Origin: Microseira sp003486305
GTDB lineage: Bacteria > Cyanobacteriota > Cyanobacteriia > Cyanobacteriales > Aerosakkonemataceae
Length of the DNA: 64,000 nucleotides
Direction: 5' to 3'
Assembly (NCBI GenBank): GCA_031969655.1
Contig: DALYJX010000009.1
Location: 6,587 to 70,586 of the forward strand
Each line of letters opens with the position of its first letter. Position 1 is the stretch's first letter. The position numbers and the translations under genes were made by a program. Under the pieces are notes generated by a model, which did not search any database, had not been told where the DNA came from, and saw nothing but the letters and a program-made list of their open reading frames with translations. Shown one piece after another: positions 19,832 to 29,800 of the stretch.

Positions 19832-20686
19832 TTAATTATAGGTATAAAACCCTTGTCCGCTTTTTTGACCGTAGAACCCCGCATCCACCATTTTCTTCAA
19901 CAACGGACAGGGGCGATATTTGCTGTCGTTGAAGCTTTCATACAAAACCTCAATCGATAAAAGAATCGTATCTAACCCAATCAAGTCAGCAGTTTCTAGC
20001 GGTCCCATTTTGTGACCAAAGCAAGTTTTGAAAATTCTATCCACCTCTGATGCTGAAGCGACTTGTTCTTGTAGGATAAAAATAGCTTCATTAATGGTTA
20101 ACATCAGTACGCGGTTAGAAACAAATCCTGGCGAGTCATTAACGAGAATACATTCCTTGCCCATCTGAGCTAACAATTTCTTTGCTGTCTCAATTGTTTC
20201 ATCGGAGGTATGATAGCCGCGAATGGTTTCAACCATCGGCTTCATTGGGACGGGATTCATAAAATGCATCCCAATCACTTTAGAAGCACGCTTGGTCGCT
20301 GAGGCAAGGCGAGTAATTGGAATCGCCGATGTATTGCCAGCAAAGACGGTTTCTTTGGGGCAAATAACGTCAATTTTTTCGTAAACTTGCTGCTTAATAT
20401 CCCATTTCTCGGTTGTGTTTTCAATCACAAACTCTGCCGATTCTAGAAATTGATAATTGGTGGAAAACTTAATTCGCTGTAGAATATCTTCGGGACTATC
20501 GGTTTTCTCACCTTTTTTGAAAAGCCCTTGAAACCGGAGATTTTTCTTAATTTCTTGTTTGGCACGTTCGAGTATCTCTTCTGAAATATCCAGTAGAATC
20601 ACCTGATGAGCTGTTTGAGCGAGGTTTTGCGATACCCCTATTCCCATAACTCCGGCTCCGACAACACCAACTACTTGAATGTTCAT
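19832..20686 (-). CDS. fkbK-like: 3-hydroxyacyl-CoA dehydrogenase-like, hydroxymalonyl-ACP pathway (FkbK type)
   Basis: A 284-residue NAD(P)-dependent dehydrogenase with the N-terminal Rossmann motif GAGVMGIG and conserved NTSAIPIT and HFMNPVPMKP segments of the 3-hydroxybutyryl-CoA dehydrogenase family. In FkbK-type pathways it oxidises glyceryl-ACP to the aldehyde. Its start is 2 nt from the stop of the 1997-residue PKS, so the two are translationally linked. This favours that PKS as the consumer of the special extender unit. Confidence 0.88.
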   Translation of the reverse strand: MNIQVVGVVGAGVMGIGVSQNLAQTAHQVILLDISEEILERAKQEIKKNLRFQGLFKKGEKTDSPEDILQRIKFSTNYQFLESAEFVIENTTEKWDIKQQVYEKIDVICPKETVFAGNTSAIPITRLASATKRASKVIGMHFMNPVPMKPMVETIRGYHTSDETIETAKKLLAQMGKECILVNDSPGFVSNRVLMLTINEAIFILQEQVASASEVDRIFKTCFGHKMGPLETADLIGLDTILLSIEVLYESFNDSKYRPCPLLKKMVDAGFYGQKSGQGFYTYN

Positions 20687-20688
20687 TG

Positions 20689-23600
20689 TTAATTACCTTG
20701 TGCGTTAGAGTCCAAAATCAAATTTGCTTCTTCTTCAGTCAATGCATCTAACTCCTCTATGAAAATCTTTTCAATCACTACAGCTAATTCTGCTACGGTG
20801 GGTGCTTCATAGAGAGAACGAAGGGGTAGTTCTATCTGAAAGATATCGCTTAGCTGTTTGATCAAGACACTTCCAGTTAGAGAATCTCCTCCTAAAACAA
20901 AAAAGTTATCATGTATACCAACCTGCTCAAATCCCAAAAATTTCTCAAAACTTTCAACAACTTTGCGCTCTAGCTCGTTACTGGGAGCAACATAGGTATT
21001 TTTCAGTTCGGGTCGTTGACGGATTGGTTTGGAAATTTCAGCCTTTTGTAAGGCTTGTAGGGAAAGTTTCTGCTCAACTTTAGTTAGAAGAGTGGGTAAA
21101 TCGTGAGTTGATACTACTATCTGAGGTACTGTGCTATTAGATAGAATGCGTCTCAATGCTTCAATGCCTTCTTCTGGCATCATTCCGTCTCGGATATTTT
21201 CTCCTGTAATCTCTTTATACTTTGCTGTAAAGGAAACTGCTGCTCCAATACCGCTCCATCCATCCCAATTAATGCTTTTGATCGAAGTCCCATTTCGTTT
21301 AGAGATACTGTAGTGAGCAAATGCGTCCAGAAATGCACTTTCAGCAACGTAGTCTACCTGACCCGCTAGAGGTTCAAAGGCGTATAGTGATGAAAAGAGT
21401 AAAAAGAAATCGAGTTTGGCATCTTTGAAGAGGGTATCGAGTACTCGCGTTCCCTTGACTTTCGGTCCAATATCAGCACCAACTGTTTCTTTTGTTCTAC
21501 GTTGAATCATGCATCCTCTGGGGACAAAAGCGGCATGAATTACTCCATTAATTTGACCAAATTGATGATTTGCCTGAGCGATCGCATCGGACATTTGTTC
21601 GTAGTTAGTAACATCAGCTTTGAGTATCAGTACCTCCGCACCCAGCGCTTCGAGGTTCTGGATTTTGCGGATTTTGATGCTGATATCATCCTGCTCATCG
21701 TGAGTCGATAGCCATTGCGATCGCTCTTCTTTTCCTGGAAAATCTGAACGCCCTGTTATTATCAGTTTTGGCTTTACAGTCCGCGCCAGATATTCGGCTA
21801 CCGTTAAGCTAACACCTCCCAATCCACCTGCAATCAGATAAACGCCTCCTTCTCTTAAGCAAAGTTTCCCTTTAGCAACTCCTTCTAATCGCACAGTTTC
21901 AAAGGTTTGCACCCAACGATGAATGCCTCGGTAAGCAATAATTTGGTCAGAGTTTTGAGTCGTAAATTCTGCTACTAACTGATTTACAAGTTCTTGTTCT
22001 TGCCAACTGTTTGGATGAGGAATAACAACGTCAATGCTGCGACATTTTACGTTTGGATATTCCAATGGAATAACCTTACAAGGACCGAGAATCAGTGCTT
22101 TTTCCGGACACAGTTCCTCTTCACTCGTCACTGGCTGCATATTATTTGACACAATTCCAATGTCGAGCGAATTCTTTAGATTGTGTTCTGCGATCGCCTG
22201 CACTAAAAACAGCAAACTGTAGAACCCTAAATCTGGGGCTGCGTCTTCTCGATTCTGCGGTGTGACACTCCATAAATGAATAATTTTTGTTGGGATCGAG
22301 TTCAACGCCCGCAGTTCTTTAATTAAGCTGTTGTAGTCATTCGCTTGTTGAGGATTAATTGTATATGTGCGTTGACCTTGCCTTTCGCTAGAAGAGTTGC
22401 TTTCACTAACAAATTTCTCTCCAACTTTTACGGTAATAACCTCCTGACCCTGAAGTTGGAATCGTCTCGCTAATTGAGTTCCCAAGCCGCACTCATCTAC
22501 AAAGACTAACCAGCATTCTGACTGTGATTGAAGCTTTGAATTAAACGATGGCAGCATCGAGCGTTTCCATGAAGGGAGGTAAAACCAGTCTGCAATCTCA
22601 GGTTTTTTACCAAAGGAAACTTGTAGTTTTTGTTCAGCATTTTTTGGCTGAATTAATGGTGTGAATGCAGCCGGTATTAATGGTGCTGCTTTTGGAGAAG
22701 ATTGAGCTATAAAAATATGCTGTCCAAACGCATCAAACTCGGAGAAAGCTGCTACTTGAACAAATCCGCGATCGCGTAGTTCCTCCTGCCATTGACCGTT
22801 TGATAAAAATGGATTGCCTTGGCTGCGTCCTTCATCCTCTACGGGATTCATCAGCAAACCATCGGCGACATCAAAAAGTAATTGAGGTTGGGTAATTTCC
22901 CAACTCAGAAATAAGCCGCCAGGAGCTAATAGCGAGCGAACGCGCTCAAGAGCCTCTCCAATATTTCGAGTTACGTGCATTACATTGACAGCGATTACAA
23001 CATCAAACGAGTGCGTTGAGTATCCTTGTTCGATGGGCGATCGCTCAATGTCCAAAAAGCGATATTCGACAAATGGATAATTGCTATACTTTTTCTCTGC
23101 CGTACTCAGAAACCACCCACCCACGTCGGTAAAGATGTAGTTGGTTCGCTCTGGAGGTAGCACAGCCAGCAAATCTGCTGTAGCAATTCCTTGTCCTCCT
23201 CCAATTTCCAGAATTCTGAGCTTGACATCTCGTGGCAATAACTCCACCAGCCGTTCTAAAGTTGCTCGCATAATGGCTTTGTAGTAACCCACAGAAGGCA
23301 AGTTTTGAATTGGCACTTCTCCTTCCTCGGCAAACTTAGCAACGTGAAACTCTAATGCATCTTTTTCACCAATCAGAACAGTGGCGAGATTTTCGCCACA
23401 ACGTTGGAGAAGATCTACTGGTTCAGGAGCATTTGCCCATCTAACTCTGACTTGTTCTAAAAGATGATTAATCGAGTCTGTTGATAGTGGCAAAAGGTTC
23501 GTAAACAATCCTCGATCGTTTTGTTGCAAATGACCTTGCTCTACCAAGATTTGCAGCCATCGAGACAGCAATTGTCGATAGTGAGGAATTATTTGACATT

Positions 23601-26600
23601 TCTCAAATAGCTGCTCAAACGAATACTTTTCAGATGGATGATTAAAAGCACCTAAATACCTCAGAGTCTGGTTGATATAGGCAGTGCATAACCGATCCAT
23701 CCACAGTTTTTGCTCTTGATACGTTCCTGCGTCAAATTCCAATGCACCTTCATAGGCTTGTTTTTGACCCGCCATGACTAAAGATTGCCAAAGTTCTGAT
23801 GGTGTTGGCTGCGGCTGGCACGATCTGGGCGGGTCGATCCAGTAACGCTGGCGCTCAAAGGGATAAGTTGGCAGAGGAACGCGATCGCGCTGTTCCCGCT
23901 GATAAAATCCCGACCAATCTATCTCAACTCCGGAAAGCCACAACTGACCCAACGTGTTGAGCAAAAACGCTAAATCTGACTGTTTTTCGTAAGAATGGCG
24001 CAAAGAAGGCAGCACAATCTTATCAGCTACTTGCTCGTCTAAACACTGTAAAACCAAGCTGCTCAAAGTTTTTCCTGGCCCAATTTCTAACAGAATTGGC
24101 TGCTGTTTTTGCCACAAATTATTCACTCCATCAGCAAAGCGCACAGTTTGGCACAAATGCGTTGTCCAGTAACTTGGATTTGTCGTTTGGTCGGCTGTAA
24201 TCCAAGTTCCTGTAACGTTTGATAGATAAGGAATTTGCGGTGGTTGTAAATTAACTGTTTTTACTAGCTCGGTGAAAGAGTCGGCAATTGGCTGCATCAT
24301 GTAAGAATGAAAGGCATGTGAAGTTTGTAACTGCCGACATGCCAAATTTTTTGCAGTCAACTGAGCAGCCAATTCTTCAACTGCATCTGTAGTTCCGGCA
24401 ACTACGCAAAGTTTCGATCCGTTAACCGCTGACAAAGAGAGTTTTTCACCCAAAAGGGGAAGCACTTCTGCTTCGGAAAGCGGAACAGCCAGCATCGCCC
24501 CACCTGGCAACTGTTGAATCATTTGCGCTCGTTTGGCGACAAGATTGAGAGCATCTTCTAAGGAAAACACCCCGGAAAGACAAGCCGCGACATATTCGCC
24601 TATGCTGTAGCCAATCAGCGCAACGGGACGAATTCCCCACGACATCCACAATTGAGCTAGAGCGTACTCGATCGCAAAAATTGCTGGTTGGGTGAGATAG
24701 GTTTGATTCAGTTTTTGTGTGGCTGCATCTGGTTGTTCGCGATCGCGACCGAGCATCTTTCGCAAATCGAGACGCGATTGAGTTGTGTTCTCGCTCTCGT
24801 TGGATTGGTTTTGATTCGGATAAAGTACATCGATTAAATCGATACCTAAAAGCGGTTTAAGGATTTCGCAACAGCGATCGACCCATTCGCGAAATACTGA
24901 CTCAGTTTGATACAATTCCCAACCCATATTGACGTAATGAGTCCCCAGTCCCGTAAACATAAAGGCTACGGGACGCTCGTTCTTCTCCTGAATCGCGTTC
25001 AACACTCGTTTGGGGTCATAAAGTGCGTTTGCAGCATCTTCATTAGACCTCGACCATATCTCTTGTGGGGTGGGCGTCTCGCCCGCCTTTGGGTTTATTT
25101 GTTGGAGAGGTCTAATAGACCTCGACCATATCTCTTGTGGGGTGGGCGTCTCGCCCGCCTTTGAGAGTAGTTTTTGCACAGGTTTAATGTTTTGGCAAAC
25201 AACCATCCGGCGGTGATTGAAAACCCGACGACCAACTTGGAGTGTGTAAGCAATATCAGCCAGGTTTTGATCTGGATGCTGGTTTAAATGTTCGACCAAA
25301 TTTGCTGTCGCCGTCTCCAAAGCAGAACTTGTCTTAGCAGATAACAAAAGTAACTGCCACGGGCGCGACTTTGCAGGCGGTTCGATCGGCGGTGCTTCTT
25401 CTAAAATGACATGGGCATTTGTGCCACCAAACCCGAAAGAACTGACTCCGGCACGGCGGGGGATGCCGTTAGTTTTCCATTCAGATAGCTTGTCATTAAC
25501 GTAAAATGGACTATTTTCAAAATCAATTTGAGGGTTAGGAGTTTGGAAGTTGAGGCTGGGTGGCAGCAACTTGTGGTGCAGCGCTAGCGTTGTTTTAATT
25601 AAGCTGGCAATTCCTGCTGCTGCGTCCAAATGCCCAATATTGGTTTTTACCGAACCAATGGCACAATAGCCTTTTTTATTTGTAGTGGTTTGAAACGCTT
25701 GTTTGAGTGCTGCGATTTCAATCGGATCGCCCATCGGCGTTCCAGTTCCGTGAGTTTCTATATAAGTAATTGTTTCTGGCTCAACTTCAGCCATAATTTG
25801 AGCAGATCGAATTACCGTTGCTTGGGCATTTTCGCTAGGTGCTGTGTAGCTAACTTTTAAAGCACCGTCGTTATTGATAGCCGAACCTTTGATCGTGGCA
25901 TAAATATAATCCCGATCTGCGATCGCATCCTCCAGCCGTTTGAGGACAACAACCCCAATGCCATTACCGCCAATTGTGCCGTTTGCCCTAGCATCAAAGG
26001 CAAAGCAACGTCCGTCGGGCGAAACTCCTTCCGGACACAACGTTTCTTCATTTTGAGGAGTTTTTACGGAAACGCCAGCAGCTAAAGCAATGTCACATTC
26101 ACCACTGAGCAATCCTTTATAAGCTAAATGAACTGCCACTAACGAACTCGAACAAGCAGTTCCTACACTCACACTCGGACCAGTCAGATTTAATTTGTAG
26201 GAAACGCGGGTGGGAGCGTAATCTTTGTCAGTTGCAAGCAGAGTCGGGAAGTATCCTAGCGATTCCTTCAGATTGTTGGGGGCAAGATTGTAAAGTAAGT
26301 AAGTGCTTCTGCCAATTCCACCGTAAACTCCTATCGGTCTTTTTTCCCTTTCGGAATCGTAACCAGCATTTTCTAGAGCTTCCCAGGCACACTCTAAAAA
26401 TAGACGATGTTGTGGGTCTATCATTTCAGCTTCTCTGGGACTAAAGCCGAAAAATGAGGCATCAAATAGTTCAACATCATCTAAAATAGCACCCGCTTTG
26501 ATTTCTTTAGGAAAGTCATTAGTTTTTCGCTCTAATTTCTGGATATTTGAACCAGAGAAAACCGAAATAAATTCCGCCCCTTCCATCAAGTTTTCCCAAA

Positions 26601-26682
26601 AATATTCAACAGTATCGCTACCGGGGAAACGACCGGCTAGACCGATGATTGCTACTTCTAAACCGTTTTGTTCAAAATTCAT
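20689..26682 (-). CDS. Type I PKS module KS-AT-MT-KR-ACP with atypical AT and KR
   Basis: A 1997-residue PKS. The KS is canonical (TACSSS about 175, ETHGTGT, NIGHLDAAAG). The AT is unusual: GLGTHY (about 580) instead of GQGxQ and GYSIGEY (about 693) instead of GHSxGE, with HAFHS (about 790) retained. A C-methyltransferase follows (EIGGGQG, about 1161), then a KR whose cofactor loop reads AGGLGGVS and whose catalytic segment reads YVAES (about 1777) where YxxxN is expected, so reduction may be lost. The ACP has GGDSL (about 1932). The C-terminus (LDALTEEEANLIL) fits the docking tails that partner with LSPxKRxLLxxRLRG N-termini, such as the NRPS at 13443-16892. Residues about 506-547 are encoded by an inserted mobile repeat. 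Confidence 0.93.
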   Translation of the reverse strand: MNFEQNGLEVAIIGLAGRFPGSDTVEYFWENLMEGAEFISVFSGSNIQKLERKTNDFPKEIKAGAILDDVELFDASFFGFSPREAEMIDPQHRLFLECAWEALENAGYDSEREKRPIGVYGGIGRSTYLLYNLAPNNLKESLGYFPTLLATDKDYAPTRVSYKLNLTGPSVSVGTACSSSLVAVHLAYKGLLSGECDIALAAGVSVKTPQNEETLCPEGVSPDGRCFAFDARANGTIGGNGIGVVVLKRLEDAIADRDYIYATIKGSAINNDGALKVSYTAPSENAQATVIRSAQIMAEVEPETITYIETHGTGTPMGDPIEIAALKQAFQTTTNKKGYCAIGSVKTNIGHLDAAAGIASLIKTTLALHHKLLPPSLNFQTPNPQIDFENSPFYVNDKLSEWKTNGIPRRAGVSSFGFGGTNAHVILEEAPPIEPPAKSRPWQLLLLSAKTSSALETATANLVEHLNQHPDQNLADIAYTLQVGRRVFNHRRMVVCQNIKPVQKLLSKAGETPTPQEIWSRSIRPLQQINPKAGETPTPQEIWSRSNEDAANALYDPKRVLNAIQEKNERPVAFMFTGLGTHYVNMGWELYQTESVFREWVDRCCEILKPLLGIDLIDVLYPNQNQSNESENTTQSRLDLRKMLGRDREQPDAATQKLNQTYLTQPAIFAIEYALAQLWMSWGIRPVALIGYSIGEYVAACLSGVFSLEDALNLVAKRAQMIQQLPGGAMLAVPLSEAEVLPLLGEKLSLSAVNGSKLCVVAGTTDAVEELAAQLTAKNLACRQLQTSHAFHSYMMQPIADSFTELVKTVNLQPPQIPYLSNVTGTWITADQTTNPSYWTTHLCQTVRFADGVNNLWQKQQPILLEIGPGKTLSSLVLQCLDEQVADKIVLPSLRHSYEKQSDLAFLLNTLGQLWLSGVEIDWSGFYQREQRDRVPLPTYPFERQRYWIDPPRSCQPQPTPSELWQSLVMAGQKQAYEGALEFDAGTYQEQKLWMDRLCTAYINQTLRYLGAFNHPSEKYSFEQLFEKCQIIPHYRQLLSRWLQILVEQGHLQQNDRGLFTNLLPLSTDSINHLLEQVRVRWANAPEPVDLLQRCGENLATVLIGEKDALEFHVAKFAEEGEVPIQNLPSVGYYKAIMRATLERLVELLPRDVKLRILEIGGGQGIATADLLAVLPPERTNYIFTDVGGWFLSTAEKKYSNYPFVEYRFLDIERSPIEQGYSTHSFDVVIAVNVMHVTRNIGEALERVRSLLAPGGLFLSWEITQPQLLFDVADGLLMNPVEDEGRSQGNPFLSNGQWQEELRDRGFVQVAAFSEFDAFGQHIFIAQSSPKAAPLIPAAFTPLIQPKNAEQKLQVSFGKKPEIADWFYLPSWKRSMLPSFNSKLQSQSECWLVFVDECGLGTQLARRFQLQGQEVITVKVGEKFVSESNSSSERQGQRTYTINPQQANDYNSLIKELRALNSIPTKIIHLWSVTPQNREDAAPDLGFYSLLFLVQAIAEHNLKNSLDIGIVSNNMQPVTSEEELCPEKALILGPCKVIPLEYPNVKCRSIDVVIPHPNSWQEQELVNQLVAEFTTQNSDQIIAYRGIHRWVQTFETVRLEGVAKGKLCLREGGVYLIAGGLGGVSLTVAEYLARTVKPKLIITGRSDFPGKEERSQWLSTHDEQDDISIKIRKIQNLEALGAEVLILKADVTNYEQMSDAIAQANHQFGQINGVIHAAFVPRGCMIQRRTKETVGADIGPKVKGTRVLDTLFKDAKLDFFLLFSSLYAFEPLAGQVDYVAESAFLDAFAHYSISKRNGTSIKSINWDGWSGIGAAVSFTAKYKEITGENIRDGMMPEEGIEALRRILSNSTVPQIVVSTHDLPTLLTKVEQKLSLQALQKAEISKPIRQRPELKNTYVAPSNELERKVVESFEKFLGFEQVGIHDNFFVLGGDSLTGSVLIKQLSDIFQIELPLRSLYEAPTVAELAVVIEKIFIEELDALTEEEANLILDSNAQGN
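25042..25165. repeat. Two tandem copies of a 72-bp palindromic repeat, inserted in frame in the PKS gene
   Basis: The unit starts TAGACCTC, contains CTTGTGGGGTGGGCGTCTC and a GGCGGGC/GCCCGCC-type palindrome, and the first copy ends GGAGAGGTCTA. The period is 72 bp, so the frame is kept. On the coding strand each copy reads KAGETPTPQEIWSRS. Related copies lie at 26792-26818, 34122-34151 and 48136-48205. The paralogous PKS has no such segment between KS and AT. Confidence 0.9.
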
Positions 26683-26791
26683 CTGCTTGATTTTTGTTGA
26701 TAAACGACGGTTGTTTCTAGATGATTGATTCTTTGGTTGCTAGTTAGATAAGCTTCTACGCATCTAGTTTTACGGTGATTTTTTGGAAATT

Positions 26792-26818
26792 CTTGTGGGG
26801 TGGGCATCCTGCCCGCCT
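26792..26818. repeat. Intergenic copy of the TGTGGGGTGGGC palindromic repeat
   Basis: CTTGTGGGGTGGGCATCC followed by TGCCCGCCTG, a variant of the repeat inside the neighbouring PKS. It lies in the 198-nt gap between the NRPS stop at 26881 and the PKS start at 26682. It forms a short GGGC/GCCC hairpin and may affect readthrough between the two large genes. Confidence 0.8.
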
Positions 26819-26880
26819 GTGTATTCGATGCCAGATGCTCACATAGCTTAGGGATAAACTAGCAGCTACAAAATCTTAGT

Positions 26881-29800
26881 TCAACGCTTTTTTAGCATTT
26901 GCTTGAGACGATATTTACCCTGTTTGATTTTTTGCTCTAGCTCAGCACTTTTCTGTGGCAATGTTGAAGTATTTTGTGCTGAATTTAAGTGCTTGGCAAA
27001 AGCCTTAATTGTTGAGTAGTTGTACAAATCTGTTAACGATACATATTCTAACTCTTTGGGCAAAAAAGATCTCAATTTGGTGTAAATTTTTGTAATTAGT
27101 AACGAATTGCCACCGAGGTCAAAAAAATTATGATTAACTCCCACTTTTTCTACTTCCAGCACTTCTTGCCAAATCTTAGCGATCGCTTGCTCAATATCAG
27201 TTTTTGGCGCGGCATAAGCCACTTGAAATTCTGGCAGTAAATCTTCTGGGACGGGAAGGGCGCGACGGTCTACTTTCCCATTAGCAGAAAGTGGTAAAGC
27301 ATCGAGGAAGATAAAGGCTGAAGGTATCATATAATCCGGCAATTTTTCGCTGAGAAAGTGGCGCAGTTCTTCAACGGTGGGTGTCAATTTTTGTTCGGGA
27401 ACAACGTATGCTACTAAGCGCTCTTGGTTGTGCTGTTTGCCGATCGCACTAACGACTGCTGCTCGCACGGCTGAATGCTGGGTCAAAGCTGCCTCAATTT
27501 CTCCAGCTTCGATGCGATACCCCCGAATTTTGATCTGAAAGTCCACTCGTCCCAAAAACTCGATGTTGCCATCAGGTAGATACCGGCCTAAATCTCCCGT
27601 GCGGTAGATGCGATCGCCGGTGCGAGGATGAGTGATGAATTTAACGTTAGTCTTTTCCTCATCCTGCCAATAACCCTTAGCAACTCCTACCCCAGCACAG
27701 CAGAGTTCACCCGGAACCCAGGTAGGACAATCGTCTAGTGCTTCGTTCAAAACGTAGTATTTTGTATTGGCAATTGGCTTACCGTAAGGGATACTTTTCC
27801 CAACTGGGTCAACAGTTTTAACTGGATACCAAATGTTCCAGAGCGTGGTTTCAGTTGGTCCACCAACACTGACCACTTGAACTTTGGAGACAAGATGGTT
27901 AAGCCTGCTTGGCAGCGTGACGGATATCCAATCTCCACCGAGGAAGGCCCAACGTAAACTACAAGCTAGTACCTGGGGGCGATCGCCAGCATACTCTAAC
28001 AGCATTTCCATCATGGCTGGCACCGAGTTCCAGATCGTGACGTTTTCCCGCAGCATTAGCTCGCACCAGTGAGCGGGATTGCGCGTAGCCGAAGCATCTG
28101 GCAGAATTAAGCATCCTCCAGCCGCCAAAATGCCAAAAATGTCGTAAACGGACATATCATGGTGCAGGGCTGTTAGAGCCAGCACCCGGTCATCAGATCC
28201 GATGTCAAAGAACTGGTTGGTGCAGGTAATGGCGTTGACAACACCGCGATGTGCGATCGCTACCCCTTTCGGCAATCCTGTAGAACCGGAGGTGTACAAA
28301 ACATAAGCTAAGTCCTCTAATTGCTGTACGGGTTTTAAAGGCTGCTTGCTTTCATTTGCTAGTTCTTTGGTATCTGCACAAATCCGTTTAATATCCTTGG
28401 GCCATTCTAGTTTCTCATTCAGCCAAGACTGGGTTAGTACTAGCTGGACTTCACCATTTTCTAAGAGATACCACAGACGCTCTTTGGGTAGGGTGGGGTC
28501 AATTGGCAGATAAGCAGCGCCACAGTTCAAAATCCCCAGCACGGCGACAATTTGTTCCCATCCTTTCTCCATCACTATCGCAACTAATTGGTTGGGACGA
28601 GCGCCTAAATAACGCAACCGATGACCTACCTGATTAGACAGTTCGTATAGTTCTTGATAAGTCAAGGTACCATTTGATGAAATAACAGCGGGTTTTAGTC
28701 TTCGATGCTGTACTTGTTCTGCAAACAAAACGTGCAGCAATTTATTGGGAATAGATGCGTCAGTGGTATTGATGGCATTTCGCTGCGCTAGTTGCCTTCG
28801 AGGCACGAGTTGTCTATTCGTATCAACCCAAACTGACTCGGAAGTAGCGAGTTGCTGGAGGAAACAGCAATATGCCTCAAACATATCGTCGATTAGACCT
28901 TCTGGGAAGAGTTGAGCGATCGCATCCCAGTTGAACGTCAATTCCCCTTTTTCCTCCCAAACTTGAACATCCATCCAAGTCTGAGATGCTTGGCTAATCC
29001 CATAGACCAATTCCCCAAAACGACTGAATGTTAAAGTTTCCTGACCGAGTGACCCGAAACCTAAAGTGCTGGTAAATACGACTGGCATAGCGCTAGGAGC
29101 AGTCCCTTTTCTACGCGCCAATTCTCTTACCACGCGCACGCCGCTAAAATAACGGTGTTCTAAATCTTGCCAAAGTTGTTTCTGAATGCGAACGGCTCGG
29201 TCAGCGAACGACTCGCAAGATGAGTTATCTACTGCCAACAGAGTTACTGAGGTGAAATCTCCTAAAATGTCATTGACTTGAGGATGCAGCGGCAGGCGGT
29301 TAAACAGAGCGAGATTGATCGTAAATTGCGGATTTTTGCTCCAAACGGTCAAAATTTCGGCAAAAGCAGCTAATAGAACTCCAGAGGGAGTCAAACCCGC
29401 TCTAGCGGCTCGTTGCTTCAACTGTTGCCAATCAGTTTGGTTCAATCGTCCATCATACCGCTGACAGCGATGCTGCTTTAGTTCTTTGGGAGTCTTCGCT
29501 AAAGGTAAGTCTGGTGCTGGGGGAAGACTGTCCAAGCGATTGAGCCAATAGTCTTGCGATCGCTTGTGTAACTCTGTATTTTGCAAAGCTTGCTCGGCTA
29601 TAACATAATCCCGGAACGAGATTTCTAGAGGTGGCAATGCAACGTCGGGATTTTGATAAAGTTGAAACCACTCATCAAATAAACGAAATAAACTCCAAGC
29701 ATCAAATACTTGCAAATCGTAACTGACATGCAGCCGGATACGCTCTGCATCCAAGCGAGTCGCTCTAAACTCAAATAAGGGCCATTGGTCAGCGGGTAGT

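Noticed and set aside
18295..20686. Reading the acyl-CoA and hydroxyacyl-CoA dehydrogenases as a beta-oxidation operon
   Set aside because: The intervening ACP and adjacent FkbH-like gene, plus embedding in a PKS/NRPS operon, fit extender-unit synthesis better; no thiolase or enoyl-CoA hydratase is present.
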